The position numbers and the translations under genes are program-made. Positions 49,669 through 62,800 of a stretch of 64,000 nucleotides of DNA are shown one piece after another; within the stretch, counting starts at the first letter, position 1; each line of letters starts with the position of its first letter. The notes below the pieces were generated by a model. That model saw only the letters and a list, made by a program, of their open reading frames with translations. It was not told the origin of the DNA and made no database searches. Origin of the DNA: Chrysomallon squamiferum. Its lineage: Eukaryota > Mollusca > Gastropoda > Neomphalida > Peltospiridae. The DNA is taken from positions 12,774,678-12,838,677 of the forward strand of contig CM022671.1 of the NCBI GenBank assembly GCA_012295275.1. The letters run 5' to 3'.

Positions 49669-50873
49669 AATTCATGTACAACCATCAGTGTAATTTGGTA
49701 CATGTATTGAGCTTAAATTGTATTATGCTCTTCTGACTGCTTTTCTTACACATAAGCTGCATAAAATAATTAGTCTGATTTGAATCAATGAATAGGTAAC
49801 CTTTAGAGAAAGAATCTGTGAGTTAAAAGGAATTATTGCACTTTGCTACACTGCTCAACTTCTGCAGGTTAATACCAATTTTTTGCAGACTAACAATCAA
49901 CCCAATAACGTAAGTAAATAAAATGTATTGTTTAGTTTATAATAGTAATTACAATTTCTACTCTTTATTATTTAGCATTATTAAATTTTCACTTATCTTC
50001 ATATTTATTTCTTACTTTATATTAATTAATACAGACACCAATAAGTAGTAGGTATCCTGCATAGCATTAAAGTACTAAGATAGCTTTTAAAAAGCAAACA
50101 AATAATTGTATAAAACTGCTAATCCAATACAAGTTCTGTCCCAAGTGATTTCAATTCAGTTATATTAAATTACTTTTATAGTCCCAGAGCAATATAATTA
50201 GAGAGAGTATCAATTAATTTACACAAAAATAAAAACTGAATATCCAGCTTGGAAGGAAAAACATTAGAATAGCTGTTGAATTAATAAAAAATTATTTTAT
50301 TAGATTTGTTATCACAAAACCTGAAAAATGCAAACATATGTTCATAATTTAATTCTATTTTTAAAAGTATGTTGATACCCAAGAGATTCGATACAGCGTA
50401 ACTATTCCACAAAATGTTAAATAATCTGAATAAGCAGTGAATGTTTTTATACAAGATTCTGCAGATATTTTATTGAAACAATCATACAGTGAAATAAAAC
50501 AATTCTTCAATTGTTACAGAGAAAGCCACTGACAAATGGTTGTGAAATAAAGAATATAAAATCTGGTCTTCTGTCACTTCGTCGGTCACCTTAACTGCAG
50601 TAACAATGAAAACAAGAATTAACTTTTTGATGTAAATTACAGTAATTAATGTCTGTGATTAATTACTGTACTTAGTTAATTGGTATAGATGTTAGTTACT
50701 CGTTGCACACAGAAATTCAATTCTTCATGAAGACAAGACAGGCTGTTTTCAGGTGATTATTACCACATAAATAGGTGGACAATTCTTTCTATGACAACCA
50801 TGAAAAGATTCATGAAGAATGGTGCGTGATCCACTGACAAATAAAGTGTAGAGTCATTATATTATTCCTTTTG

Positions 50874-53800
50874 TCATGACTTTGCCTTCTGAAAAAATGT
50901 CTGGAAAACAAATAAAAGAAGCTTAATAAAAACAGGGAATATAATAAACAATAATGATATAAAATAATAATAAAAAAAAAAAAAAAAAATGTTGAATAAA
51001 TCTTTGATTACTTGAACAGATGCAGATGCAAACATTTTGAGCTGTATTTATATAAAACACATTTCATAAATATGACCTATAACTGTACAAACATTCTTGG
51101 AATAGTAAATAAATGGAATCCTAAATAAATTTAACATTTGTAGCCATAGCAAATTAAACAATTTTACAACTGAAACCACTATGACAGTTAGCATATGATG
51201 CAGAAAACAGTTTTATAAATGGATATCTTCTTTGTTACCAGATAAAAAAATAAAAATAAAAAAAAACAACTGATTACTGAGTGATGGTAACAAATTCACT
51301 AAGTGAATTTAAAGGAAATTTATTCAGTAAGATTACTTAAAGAACACAAATAATGATTGTTGCCACCATTTCAAAACAAACAAAAAAAATAAATAAATGA
51401 AAAGACAAACATTTACAAAGGAGTCTTTAACTTTTTTTTTTAATTGTTCTTTAATATTAACTAATCATTAGTATCTTTGGTAGTTTTTATAATTTTCTGA
51501 TACACTTAAAGAAACAAACAATACCTTTCAACTTACATACTAAAGTAAGGTATCTTTTCATAAAATGTTAAACAATAGTTCTAAAAAATGTATTTATCTA
51601 CAAATCATGAAAAAAATAATATATATAAAAACATTTAATATTATACCTACTTTCATGTAATTTTTAAATGTCTTCTGGTCAGCCTTCATGACATGACAAA
51701 ATTCCTGAAACAAGCATTTGAAAAAGGCAACAGCTTTCATTAAGCGAATTTATTTAATTGTATATATGTCAATATTATTAAAACAAATTTGTTTTTATGT
51801 TGTTTATTAAAATACATAATGGAATTAAAATTATAAATAAGCAAACGAATATCTTTAACTGAAAATAAGAATCATATGTTTTTCTTACATTTAGATTCCT
51901 TCAAAAAACAAATTACTGATAAAAACACTCACCTGTACAAGCTGTGGAGGAAAATTTAATGTGGGCAGATATTCACACTGTAAAAATGCTATAACTTCAT
52001 CACCCTAAAACAAACAAAATTATCTAATATAACTACACATTTTCATACATTGAACACTGTTTAATATTTCATAATCCATTTTAAATTTATTTTAACAGAC
52101 GTCTAAAACAAAACATACCCGTTTGTCAAGAATGGTTTTTAAGCACATAGCACTTTCAGCTAGAACCTGAAATTCAAAGAGATATTACTTAATATTATTT
52201 CATTTTAGGTTTTCATGGTATGTATTTCTTTACAAGATAGTGGGTAAAAAAGAAATAAAATGGTTTTTGATATAAGAAGAAAACAAACAGTGAACTTAAA
52301 AATGACAAATAAAAAATATTAATAAATTCAATTTACTGAAATAGGCTTTCTTAAATTTAACAACTGAATGAAGTACCTCAAGATATGATACTAAAAAATT
52401 GTAATTAATTATTATTTTTGTCAGTTAACACAACAAAATAAAAAAAATATTCTGATGAAAAAAATCTAAGTAAAAGTAAGTTTTTCAAGTATGTCTGTGA
52501 TATAAACTTTATAAATCTTACAGACTTGTTAACTTACAAGAGTGGTTTGTGCATCTGATAGGTCAAACGTAGGTCTGAGTGGAGCCATGAAACAAGATGG
52601 AATTATGTTCTTGTAGATAAAATCCAGAAATCCCATAACAATGTCTGTACTACCTAACAAAAAAACAAAAAAAAAAACAGAAAGAAAACTAAATACTAAT
52701 AAAGAAAGTAGTAAATAAATGAACCACTCTGTAATGAGCTACTTCTTTTTATAATCTAATAATTTAAAAACAGAAAAAAAGAAAAGAAAAAAGGATATAA
52801 AAAGATATGATTAATAAGAAATTTCAGTTGGTTTGTAGCCACATTTTCACATAAAGGTCATAAATATAAATTCAAATTAAGAATAACCTTCCTCATGCAT
52901 GCCATCTTTATTTGTAAGAATTCAAAAGTAAGATGATAAAGAACATTTTTCTTTAGAATTTATCAAAGAAACACCACACTACACTGTCATGTTCCTCATG
53001 GCAAAAATTTTTGTATGGATAATTAGAATAAAACAAATCAAAAATTAAAAATGTTTAATGTTTTATTTTACCCCAAGAATCAACCATTCTTCTAAGGATG
53101 GTGAAACACAGCTTCTGACTGGCTGGATCCGGACACTCAACAGCTCCTTGTACTACTGACATCAATACCTGGTTTAAATTCTGAACATCTGAAATATAAT
53201 GTAACACATACAGTGATAAGTTATTATCTGATTCTGTTTTACATTGAACATTACTTTTATTATTTGTTAAATTTCATAAAATAAATCTCATAAATTTTTG
53301 AACAGTTAATATTAGCTAAAATAAAGACTATAAATTACAAAATGCTCTAACTCAGACAACCTAAGTATTAAGTCTAATTCAGAATAATGCATGAATTAAT
53401 TTTTTTTAATCTGTCCTGACAAGTAAAGTATTTTTTAATTATATCAAAAATAAACTTACTGATATTCATTCTATTGATAATCAGTTTTTGCTAAGATTCA
53501 TATTTTCAAAATTAAAAATAAAACAACCTGTTTAAATAATATTATTTAATTTGTTGATTCAGGCAACAGTTGTAAACCTTTTACTTAATCCTCTCACAAA
53601 TTAATAATACCTTGGGCTTTCAAGACATCAATGGCATCATTTCCTATAATAGTTGACAAAAACTGATAATATCCTCGCTGAAGCAGTTTCTTTTCACTAG
53701 CAGCTATCTGATCACGTTCATCTGTTGGAGCAGCCAAAGTCTGGAAGATGGTGCTAACAAAGGGCATGAATATCTCACTAAGGAAAGGATTTATTGCACT

Positions 53801-56800
53801 CTGAAACAAAAATTTTGAAATTCCTTTTAAAATGATGTTCTGATAAACTAATGCTGACATTTATTCAACATAATAAAATTTAAAAAAATGGTATTAATCT
53901 TGTACTAAATATCAAAGACAATTAATTTATGTTACCCAAACATTTTTAACAGCAGTTTTTATTTATATCAGACTATATGTATGTGAGAGATACTAAATAA
54001 TCTTTAAAATCCATCATCAAAATAATGCAACAATTATTTGACTATTAATGATTAGATCTTTAAAATGTAAGATTAAAATTAAACCCTTATCCAAAAATAG
54101 TTCACACTGAAATAATATATAATATACATTTGTCAGAATTTGTCCAATAAAATTAGCCATCTGAGAAAACATCAGACTCACTGAAATTATTATATTAAAT
54201 AAAACACATTAACTGCTGATTTATAAGCTTTAAATCAAACTGCTTGTTTGTTTCAGACTTCTTGATTAATTTTAACTTTTAAATTAAAATATATATCACC
54301 TTGAATTTCATTGTCAGTTGGTTCAACAGAGGAATGAAGTCATACAATTCCTTGACTTCTGGCTGTTTTAGCAGATTCTCAAGAATAATGGGAATAAATG
54401 GGAGGATCTCCTTCTCCAGACACACCACCATCCGATGCAGATACTGCCTCACGCCTGTGTGTAGCATCTGACGATGTACTGGGGCATTCAGTGAAAGCAG
54501 AAAGATCTTCAACAGTTCTGTGAAAACCTCGATACAACCACTCTGTTTCATGGTCTGTTGGCTGGAAAAACACTTACTGGCACGACTGTAATATATTGCT
54601 TAGTTAATTTCAATTTAGTTCTGATTAAAATTAAATTGAAAAAAATGCATTTAGGGAAGATTTCAAAAATTACACAGAATTCATTAAATTAATATTCAGT
54701 TTACTAATCCTGCTGTTGCCATGGCACTGGTAATACAACATGTTCAAGTAAATGATTATTCAGTTTATTAACCTTGCAAGTGACGTACGCTGGTAATACA
54801 ACATGTTTAAGTAAATGATTATTCAGTTTACTAACCTTGCTAGTGCCATGCGTGTGTAATACAACATGTTCAAGTAAATGATTATTCAGTTTACTAACCT
54901 TGCTAGTGCCATGGCACTGGTAATACAACATGTTCAAGTAAATGATTATTCAGTTTACTAACCTTGCTAGTGACCTGGTAATACAACATGTTCAAGTAAA
55001 TGATTATTCAGTTTACTAACCTTGCTAGTGCCATGGCACTGGTAATACAACATGTTCAAGTAAATGATTATTCAATTTACTAACCTTGCTAGTGCCATGG
55101 CACTGGTAATACAACATGTTTAAGTAAATGATTATTCAGTTTACTAACCTTGCTAGTGACGTGCGTGTGTAATACAACATGTTCAAGTAAATGATTATTC
55201 AGTTTACTAACCTTGCTAGTGCCATGGCACTGGTAATACAACATGTTCAAGTAAATGATTATTCAGTTTACTAACCTTGCTACATGGCGCTGGTAATACA
55301 ACATGTTCAAGTAAATGATTATTCAGTTTTAACCTTGCTAGTGCCATGGCACTGGTAATACAACATGTTCAAGTAAATGATTATTCAATTTACTAACCTT
55401 GCTAGTGCCATGGCACTGGTAATACAACATGTTTAAGTAAATGATTATTGTTTACTAACCTTGCTAGTAAAATGATTATGTTCAGTTAAATGATTATTCA
55501 GTTTACTAACCTTGCTAGTGCCATGGCACTGGTAATACAACATGTTCAAGTAAATGATTATTCAGTTTACTAACCTTGCTAGTGACGTGCGCTGGTAATA
55601 CAACATGTTCAAGTAAATGATTATTCAGTTTACTAACCTTGCTAGTGCCATGGCACTGGTAATACAACATGTTCAAGTAAATGATTATTCAATTTACTAA
55701 CCTTGCTAGTGCCATGGCACTGGTAATATACAACATGTTCAAGTAAATGATTATTCAATTTACTAACCTTGCTAGTGCCATGGCACTGGTAATACAACAT
55801 GTTTAAGTAAATGATTATTCAGTTTACTAACCTTGCTAGTAGTGTAATACAACATGTTCAAGTAAATGATTATTCAGTTTACTAACCTTGCTAGTGACGT
55901 GCGTTGGTAATACAACATGTTCAAGTAAATGATTATTCAGTTTTAATTCTAGTGTGTAATACAACATGTTCAAGTAAATGATTATTCAGTTTACTAACCT
56001 TGCTAGTGCCATGGCACTGGTAATACAACATGTTCAAGTAAATGATTATTCAATTTACTAACCTTGCTAGTGCCATGGCACTGGTAATACAACATGTTTA
56101 AGTAAATGATTATTCAGTTTACTAACCTTGCTAGTGACGTGCGTGTGTAATACAACATGTTCAAGTAAATGATTATTCAGTTTACTAACCTTGCTAGTGC
56201 CATGGCACTGGTAATACAACATGTTCAAGTAAATGATTATTCAGTTTACTAACCTTGCTAGTGCCATGGCACTGGTAATACAACATGTTCAAGTAAATGA
56301 TTATTCAGTTTACTAAAGTGCCATGGCATTACAACATGTTCAAGTAAATGATTATTCAATTTACTAACCTTGCTAGTGCCATGGCACTGGTAATACAACA
56401 TGTTTAAGTAAATGATTATTCAGTTTTAACTAACGTGTGTAATACAACATGTTCAAGTAAATGATTATTCAGTTTACTAACCTTGCTAGTGCCATGGCAC
56501 TGGTAATACAACATGTTCAAGTAAATGATTATTCAGTTTACTAACCTTGCTAGTGACGTGCGCTGGTAATACAACATGTTCAAGTAAATGATTATTCAGT
56601 TTACTAACCTTGCTAGTGCCATGGCACTGGTAATACAACATGTTCAAGTAAATGATTATTCAATTTACTAACCTTGCTAGTGCCATGGCACTGGTAATAC
56701 AACATGTTCAAGTAAATGATTATTCAATTTACTAACCTTGCTAGTGCCATGGCACTGGTAATACAACATGTTTAAGTAAATGATTATTCAGTTTACTAAC

Positions 56801-59800
56801 CTTGCTAGTGACGTGCGTGTGTAATACAACATGTTCAAGTAAATGATTATTCAGTTTACTAACCTTGCTAGTGACGTGCGTTGGTAATACAACATGTTCA
56901 AGTAAATGATTATTCAGTTTACTAACCTTTTACGTGTGTAATACAACATGTTCAAGTAAATGATTATTCAGTTTACTAACCTTGCTAGTGCCATGGCACT
57001 GGTAATACAACATGTTCAAGTAAATGATTATTCAGTTTACTAACCTTGCTAGTGCCATGGCACTGGTAATACAACATGTTTAAGTAAATGATTATTCAGT
57101 TTACTAACCTTGCTAGTGACGTGCGTGTGTAATACAACATGTTCAAGTAAATGATTATTCAGTTTACTAACCTTGCTAGTGACGTGCGTTGGTAATACAA
57201 CATGTTCAAGTAAATGATTATTCAGTTTACTAACCTTGCTAGTGACGTGCGTGTGTAATACAACATGTTCAAGTAAATGATTATTCAGTTTACTAACCTT
57301 GCTAGTGACATGCGTGTGTAATACAACATGTTCAAGTAAATGATTATTCAGTTTACTAATGGCTGGTAATACAACATGTTCAAGTAAATGATTATTCAGT
57401 TTACTAACCTTGCTAGTGCCATGGCACTGGTAATACAACATGTTCAAGTAAATGATTATTCAGTTTTACTAATTATTCGCTGGTAATACAACATGTTCAA
57501 GTAAATGATTATTCAGTTTACTAACCTTGCTAGTGCCATGGCACTGGTAATACAACATGTTCAAGTAAATGATTATTCAGTTTACTAACCTTGCTAGTGC
57601 CATGGCACTGGTAATACAACATGTTCAAGTAAATGATTATTCAGTTTACTAACCTTGCTAGTGCCATGGCACTGGTAATACAACATGTTCAAGTAAATGA
57701 TTATTCAGTTTACTAACCTTGCTAGTGCCATGGCACTGGTAATACAACATGTTCAAGTAAATGATTATTCAGTTTACTAACCTTGCTAGTGACGTGTGCT
57801 GGTAATACAACATGTTCAAGTAAATGATTATTCAGTTTACTAACCTTGCTAGTGCCATGGCACTGGTAATACAACATGTTCAAGTAAATGATTATTCAGT
57901 TTACTAACCTTGCTAGTACGCGGCGTTGGTAATACAACATGTTCAAGTAAATGATTATTCAGTTTACTAACCTTGCTAGTGCCATGGCACTGGTAATACA
58001 ACATGTTCAAGTAAATGATTATTCAGTTTACTAACCTTGGCACTGGTAATACAACATGTTCAAGTAAATGATTATTCAGTTTACTAACCTTGCTAGTGCC
58101 ATGGCACTGGTAATACAACATGTTCAAGTAAATGATTATTCAGTTTACTAACCTTGCTAGTGACGTGCGCTGGTAATACAACATGTTCAAGTAAATGATT
58201 ATTCAGTTTACTAACCTTGCTAGTGCCATGGCACTGGTAATACAACGTGCATAAGCCAACTGACGTTGTTCGTTTGTCTCTTGGAAGAATTTCCTCAAAA
58301 GACCTTCATATTTTGTTGCTATTGGTGCCAAGAGGTTTTTCATCAGTATTTGCTTTTTCTGAAATAATCACTGAAACATTTAGGATTTAAGAATAAAACA
58401 TTAAAAAAACTTCATTATGTAACTATTAAAATGGTTAATATTACTTTCTTCCCTCAAGAAGATTAAAAAAAAAAAAAAAATATAAAGAGAAAACAAAATG
58501 AATAATAATTTCCTGCCAGGGCCAGAACTTTCTACTAACACGCACAATTTTAATTTAGGTAACCCCAAGATGAATGTTAACTGATTATGAAATGAAATAA
58601 CAAGTCTGGCTCACTTCAGAAGGTAGACCACTTGATGTGATTAGAATGCCTGCTGTCTCGTACATGAAGAGTTGATCATCATCAGACAACAGCTGCTGAT
58701 AGCCATTGTCTGGTGTGTTCAGCACTAGCAGTTCCTGCATTTGTTTCAAAATATCTTCCAGATAATTCTGCATATGAGACCTTCATAAAAACAAAAAATA
58801 ATCATTTGTATCTCAATTCTCAACCAATGAGAGATAAAAAAAACCTGTCAGAACACAAAAACAATGACAGAAATCCTGAAAGGATAAAAATTAATCTCTT
58901 TTTAAGAAGTTCTGATGGAACTTTTGATAAAATATTATAGTTATACTTACTTGAGTCCTTTAACAAATCTGGAAAACAGGTAGGCTGTTCGACTTCTAAC
59001 TTTTGCAGATCTATGTCTGAAACCTCGCTCATCAAGAAATGCCATCTAACAAATGACAAATGAATATTTAATTGATTAATTTTTTGGATTAAATATAATC
59101 TAATTATATGTACCATTAATTAATATAATAATCACATGAAGAGAGAATTTCTTCCTAGAATAAACAACATAAAAGCTAGATCATGAGAATGTAAATGAAT
59201 GACTGGCCATGATGTAGAAATCAGCAGTTATCTACAGATCAATGCAGTTTTAAATTCAGTATGGCAATGTTTCTTATCTTTTACAAATGGACTATTCAGA
59301 ATTGGAGATATGTTAATTGTTAAAAAGTATATAGTCTAATCTGCTTTCAAAATGAAGATGTTTTAATTTTGCATGACAACAATTTCTCTTGTATTAAAGC
59401 AATTTTTCTTGGGTTTTTTCAGTGACCATCACAAACAGATTTGATTGTATTTGTTTCTGATTTAGTTATTGGGTTTGCTGAAAAGATTGTTGTCTAATGT
59501 TAGTGAACTCACCACAACATGAGGAATATGTTCAGGCTCACAGCTAAAGAACTTGTCGTATCGGACAACAGTTTCAAAAAACTGAAGTTGGATAATCATG
59601 TGTCCACTAGAGCTGACTTGACTTGTGATCAACTAAAAAAATAATAATATATACTCTTATTTATTTAGTTTTTTTTTAAGTTTTTAATTTTTTGTGGACA
59701 ATTTTTAAAAGTTGTACTTACAAATGTATAAAATTAATTTTTTGTGTCAAAATGTTTCTTTGCTTCTTTATCAATATTGCTCTGTTGTAACATGAGGTAT

Positions 59801-62800
59801 AGTGTTTTGAAGTATGTCTGAAATTTTCCAAACATTCTGTTGGATCTATGCAAAAAGAGATGAAAGTTCAGTAAAAAGATGAAAGTTATGCAACTGAGAA
59901 AATCAAAGTTAAACTTAGACAATATTATTGCCCAATTGTCTTCTCAGTGTTTCCAAAGCTTGTCTAAGCTGATCTTTTCTATGTCTCAAACCTTTCCAAA
60001 AAGTAAAAAGTGTTTTCACTCATACAGTCTGATATTTTATTTCTGTAAATATGTAAGAAATAGCAGTAAAACTAAAGAATAAATATTTGACAAAATAGAA
60101 CATTTGTCATCTTTGGTGTGGGTTTTGGAGTTCTTTTTTTGTTTGTTTTTAGTGTTATTAAACAACATATGACCCCTACATATAATTGACTTTGCATTCT
60201 ACTAACCAGTCGCATCATCTCCTGTAATGCAGATGTCTTAGCTGGGTTACCACTAAAATGATGTCCATGAGATGCCTACAGTGAAATAGAACAACAACAA
60301 CAATAACTCATGACAACAGTTGCTTAACTATGTTATTCTCACATTATTCAGAATGACAAAATACAATAATGACAAAACCATAAAATACAAAAACAAAAAA
60401 AATCTATTATATTCTGTTTGACATATGTCACTCTTAAAATACATAGATATACTTTCATTTCTGTAATGTTACCTATGAACTCCTCTGTAAGCAAGAAATA
60501 TAAACATCATTTTGCTTTGTTTTATGATAGGTCAAATATAATTCAAATGACTCATTAAGATGTGCACTGAACCATTTTTTTAATGAAAATAAATTTCATT
60601 ACATTACTTACTGGTACAGCCTCTCCTAACATGTACATGAGAGTAATGGCCATTTCAACATCTTCTATACTGGCAGATTTCCACTGAGGTAGTATCTGAC
60701 TAGTAAAATTGTGTACTGTCAGAAGAATGAGCTCTGAGTCCTGCAACAAAAATGCAAAAACAATATTTTTAAATAAATAATAATTAATAGACACAACAAA
60801 TAATTCCATAATTCTTAAAACAATTTTGAGTAAGTTCAAAAATATAACACTGTATTGAAAGTGTTAAGAAAAAAAGATATTTAAATTTAGTAATTAAATA
60901 CACTGACCAGTTGGGCTAAATTATTGAATATTGTCTTCATCTGTTTGCGATAATCCTGAAACATAGCTTCATCTTCACCCTGAAGTGATATAATTATTTA
61001 ACAATAAATGTTCAAACAACTTTTATTAGATTTTTTTAAAATTGAAATCCCTAACTAAGACAAATGGAAAAAGAAATTTAAAAAATGACTTCTCTCAAAT
61101 TTTTTTCTCATTTTTTTTTCTCATTTTTTTTTAAATAAAGCAATCAATTATTTAAAATTTATATTTATTTGAGTAAAAATAATCCTTTTTCCTTACAGAT
61201 ATCATTCAAATGAAAAACAAATGGGTACATTTTAAAAACTTTGTAAATAAAAAGAGAAATTATTACTGCCAATACCTCCTGCTCAAAATTGTAGGATTCA
61301 TCATATTTCATTTTCTTCACAACAGTAATAAGCAATCCCTAAGAGAGGTTAAAAACAAGAACAATTCAGCAACTAAATAATCTGGTCACACAGACAACTC
61401 AATCATCTGATGCAACACTAATTATATATTTTTATAATTTCTTTGTTCGCTAATGTTATTTAGAACTGTTATAATTTCTTTATTTATTAAATTTTTCACA
61501 TTCATTCAAAATTTTAAAGCAATCAAACATAAAATATATATTTGGTTATTTTTTGAAAAGAAAGATATGAAAATGAGCTGCATTAAAATTTTACTTGTTG
61601 TACATTGTTTTATAAAATTAAACAACATGGTGCTGCAAGAGTTAGTCTTCAAAAACTACTAATAATTATTTTATTTCCAATCAATATTTTTATGAATTCA
61701 TCTATTTCTATCCATGATCTGTATTTTTAAGAGACATTTCAACAGATGTAAATGATAGCAGGCTTCATCATTATATAAAAGCTATATTTTCAATATCTGT
61801 TAACTCTTTTCAATTATTACAAAATATATTCATTACTTCGTTCAAATACATATTTATGTGTCCATATATTAAGCTGTGATTAAATAAACCTCATTTCAAA
61901 AATTCAGTTCAACTTTACCTCAATAATTTCATGCTGTTTCTGAGAAAGACTTGAAACTAGTTTCAAACTGTTGATATATTCTTGCACAAATACAGCCACA
62001 GCACCAGAAACATCATCATCATCATCACCAAGAAAACGCAAAATGTATGTAATCTTTGCCTCTAGTGCTTGAAGAGTAACTGTAGCATTGTGCTCATCTC
62101 TATTTCTTACAAGTCTGAAAACATTATAATCAACAGTTTTCTATATTTTTAATTATATATTTTTTTCAGACATAAGAATTTAGTCCGTCACTTTCCATAG
62201 AAGAAAAATCAATATTCAAATTCAATAACCAATAATTATTGAAAAGATGATAATAAAAATCAATGTCACTGATTTATATTGACAGATTGTTAATCTGAAT
62301 TGCATCTAACAAAACAAAAAAATAAGTTTCTCTTTTCCACTTTTTATTCCTTTTCAAAGACTACCAGCAGAGCTGAAAATATGGTAAAACAAAAATGAAT
62401 AATGATCCCTAGTTTAGCATTCTCAACTGCTGAACTAGCTGTAAATTAGCAAAGAGAAAAACAGCTGACAAAACACTAAACAATAAATATATTATTAAAA
62501 CAGATTATATATTTACTTCTGCCATGCTGACAGTAAGGCTATACTAATTCCATTAATAAGTTTGGACAACTTAGCTAGAAAGTCTCCTTCTTCATCCTAT
62601 AAAGGAAGAGAAAAGAATATTTATGTTATTAGATATTGAAAGAAAAATCTTTTATAATTTTAAAGTCAAATTACATTTAGCAGTAATGGATACAAAAAAA
62701 CAACAACAAATAAATAAATAAATAAAATTTTAAAAATTATTAATCAAGAAAATCATGAATCTGATTGCTGCAAATTAGAAGTTTCTAGAAAAGATTTGTT

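Larger units (their letters stand above)
47301..50873. other. TMEM43-XPOT intergenic region and XPOT 3' UTR
   Basis: No complete gene recognised. It contains (AAT)n at about 47671-47702, a GT microsatellite at 49620-49665, the right copy of the 60-bp direct repeat, and an exon-like end at 49198-49305. Minus-strand AATAAA near 50469-50474 is a candidate XPOT polyadenylation signal. Confidence 0.45.

Noticed and set aside
50482-50650. Minus-strand frame of more than 50 codons with protein-like composition
   Set aside because: It lies in the XPOT 3' UTR, lacks a convincing acceptor-donor pair, and shows no motif; more likely a chance frame.
57049-57447. 132-codon minus-strand open frame in the XPOT intron
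   Set aside because: It is the translation of the 64-bp array where units of 63 bases keep the frame; no splice context, and the same peptide repeats with each unit.
54707-58246. Array as a CRISPR or centromeric satellite
   Set aside because: Units are contiguous with no spacers, and the unit is derived from the neighbouring XPOT exon-intron junction.
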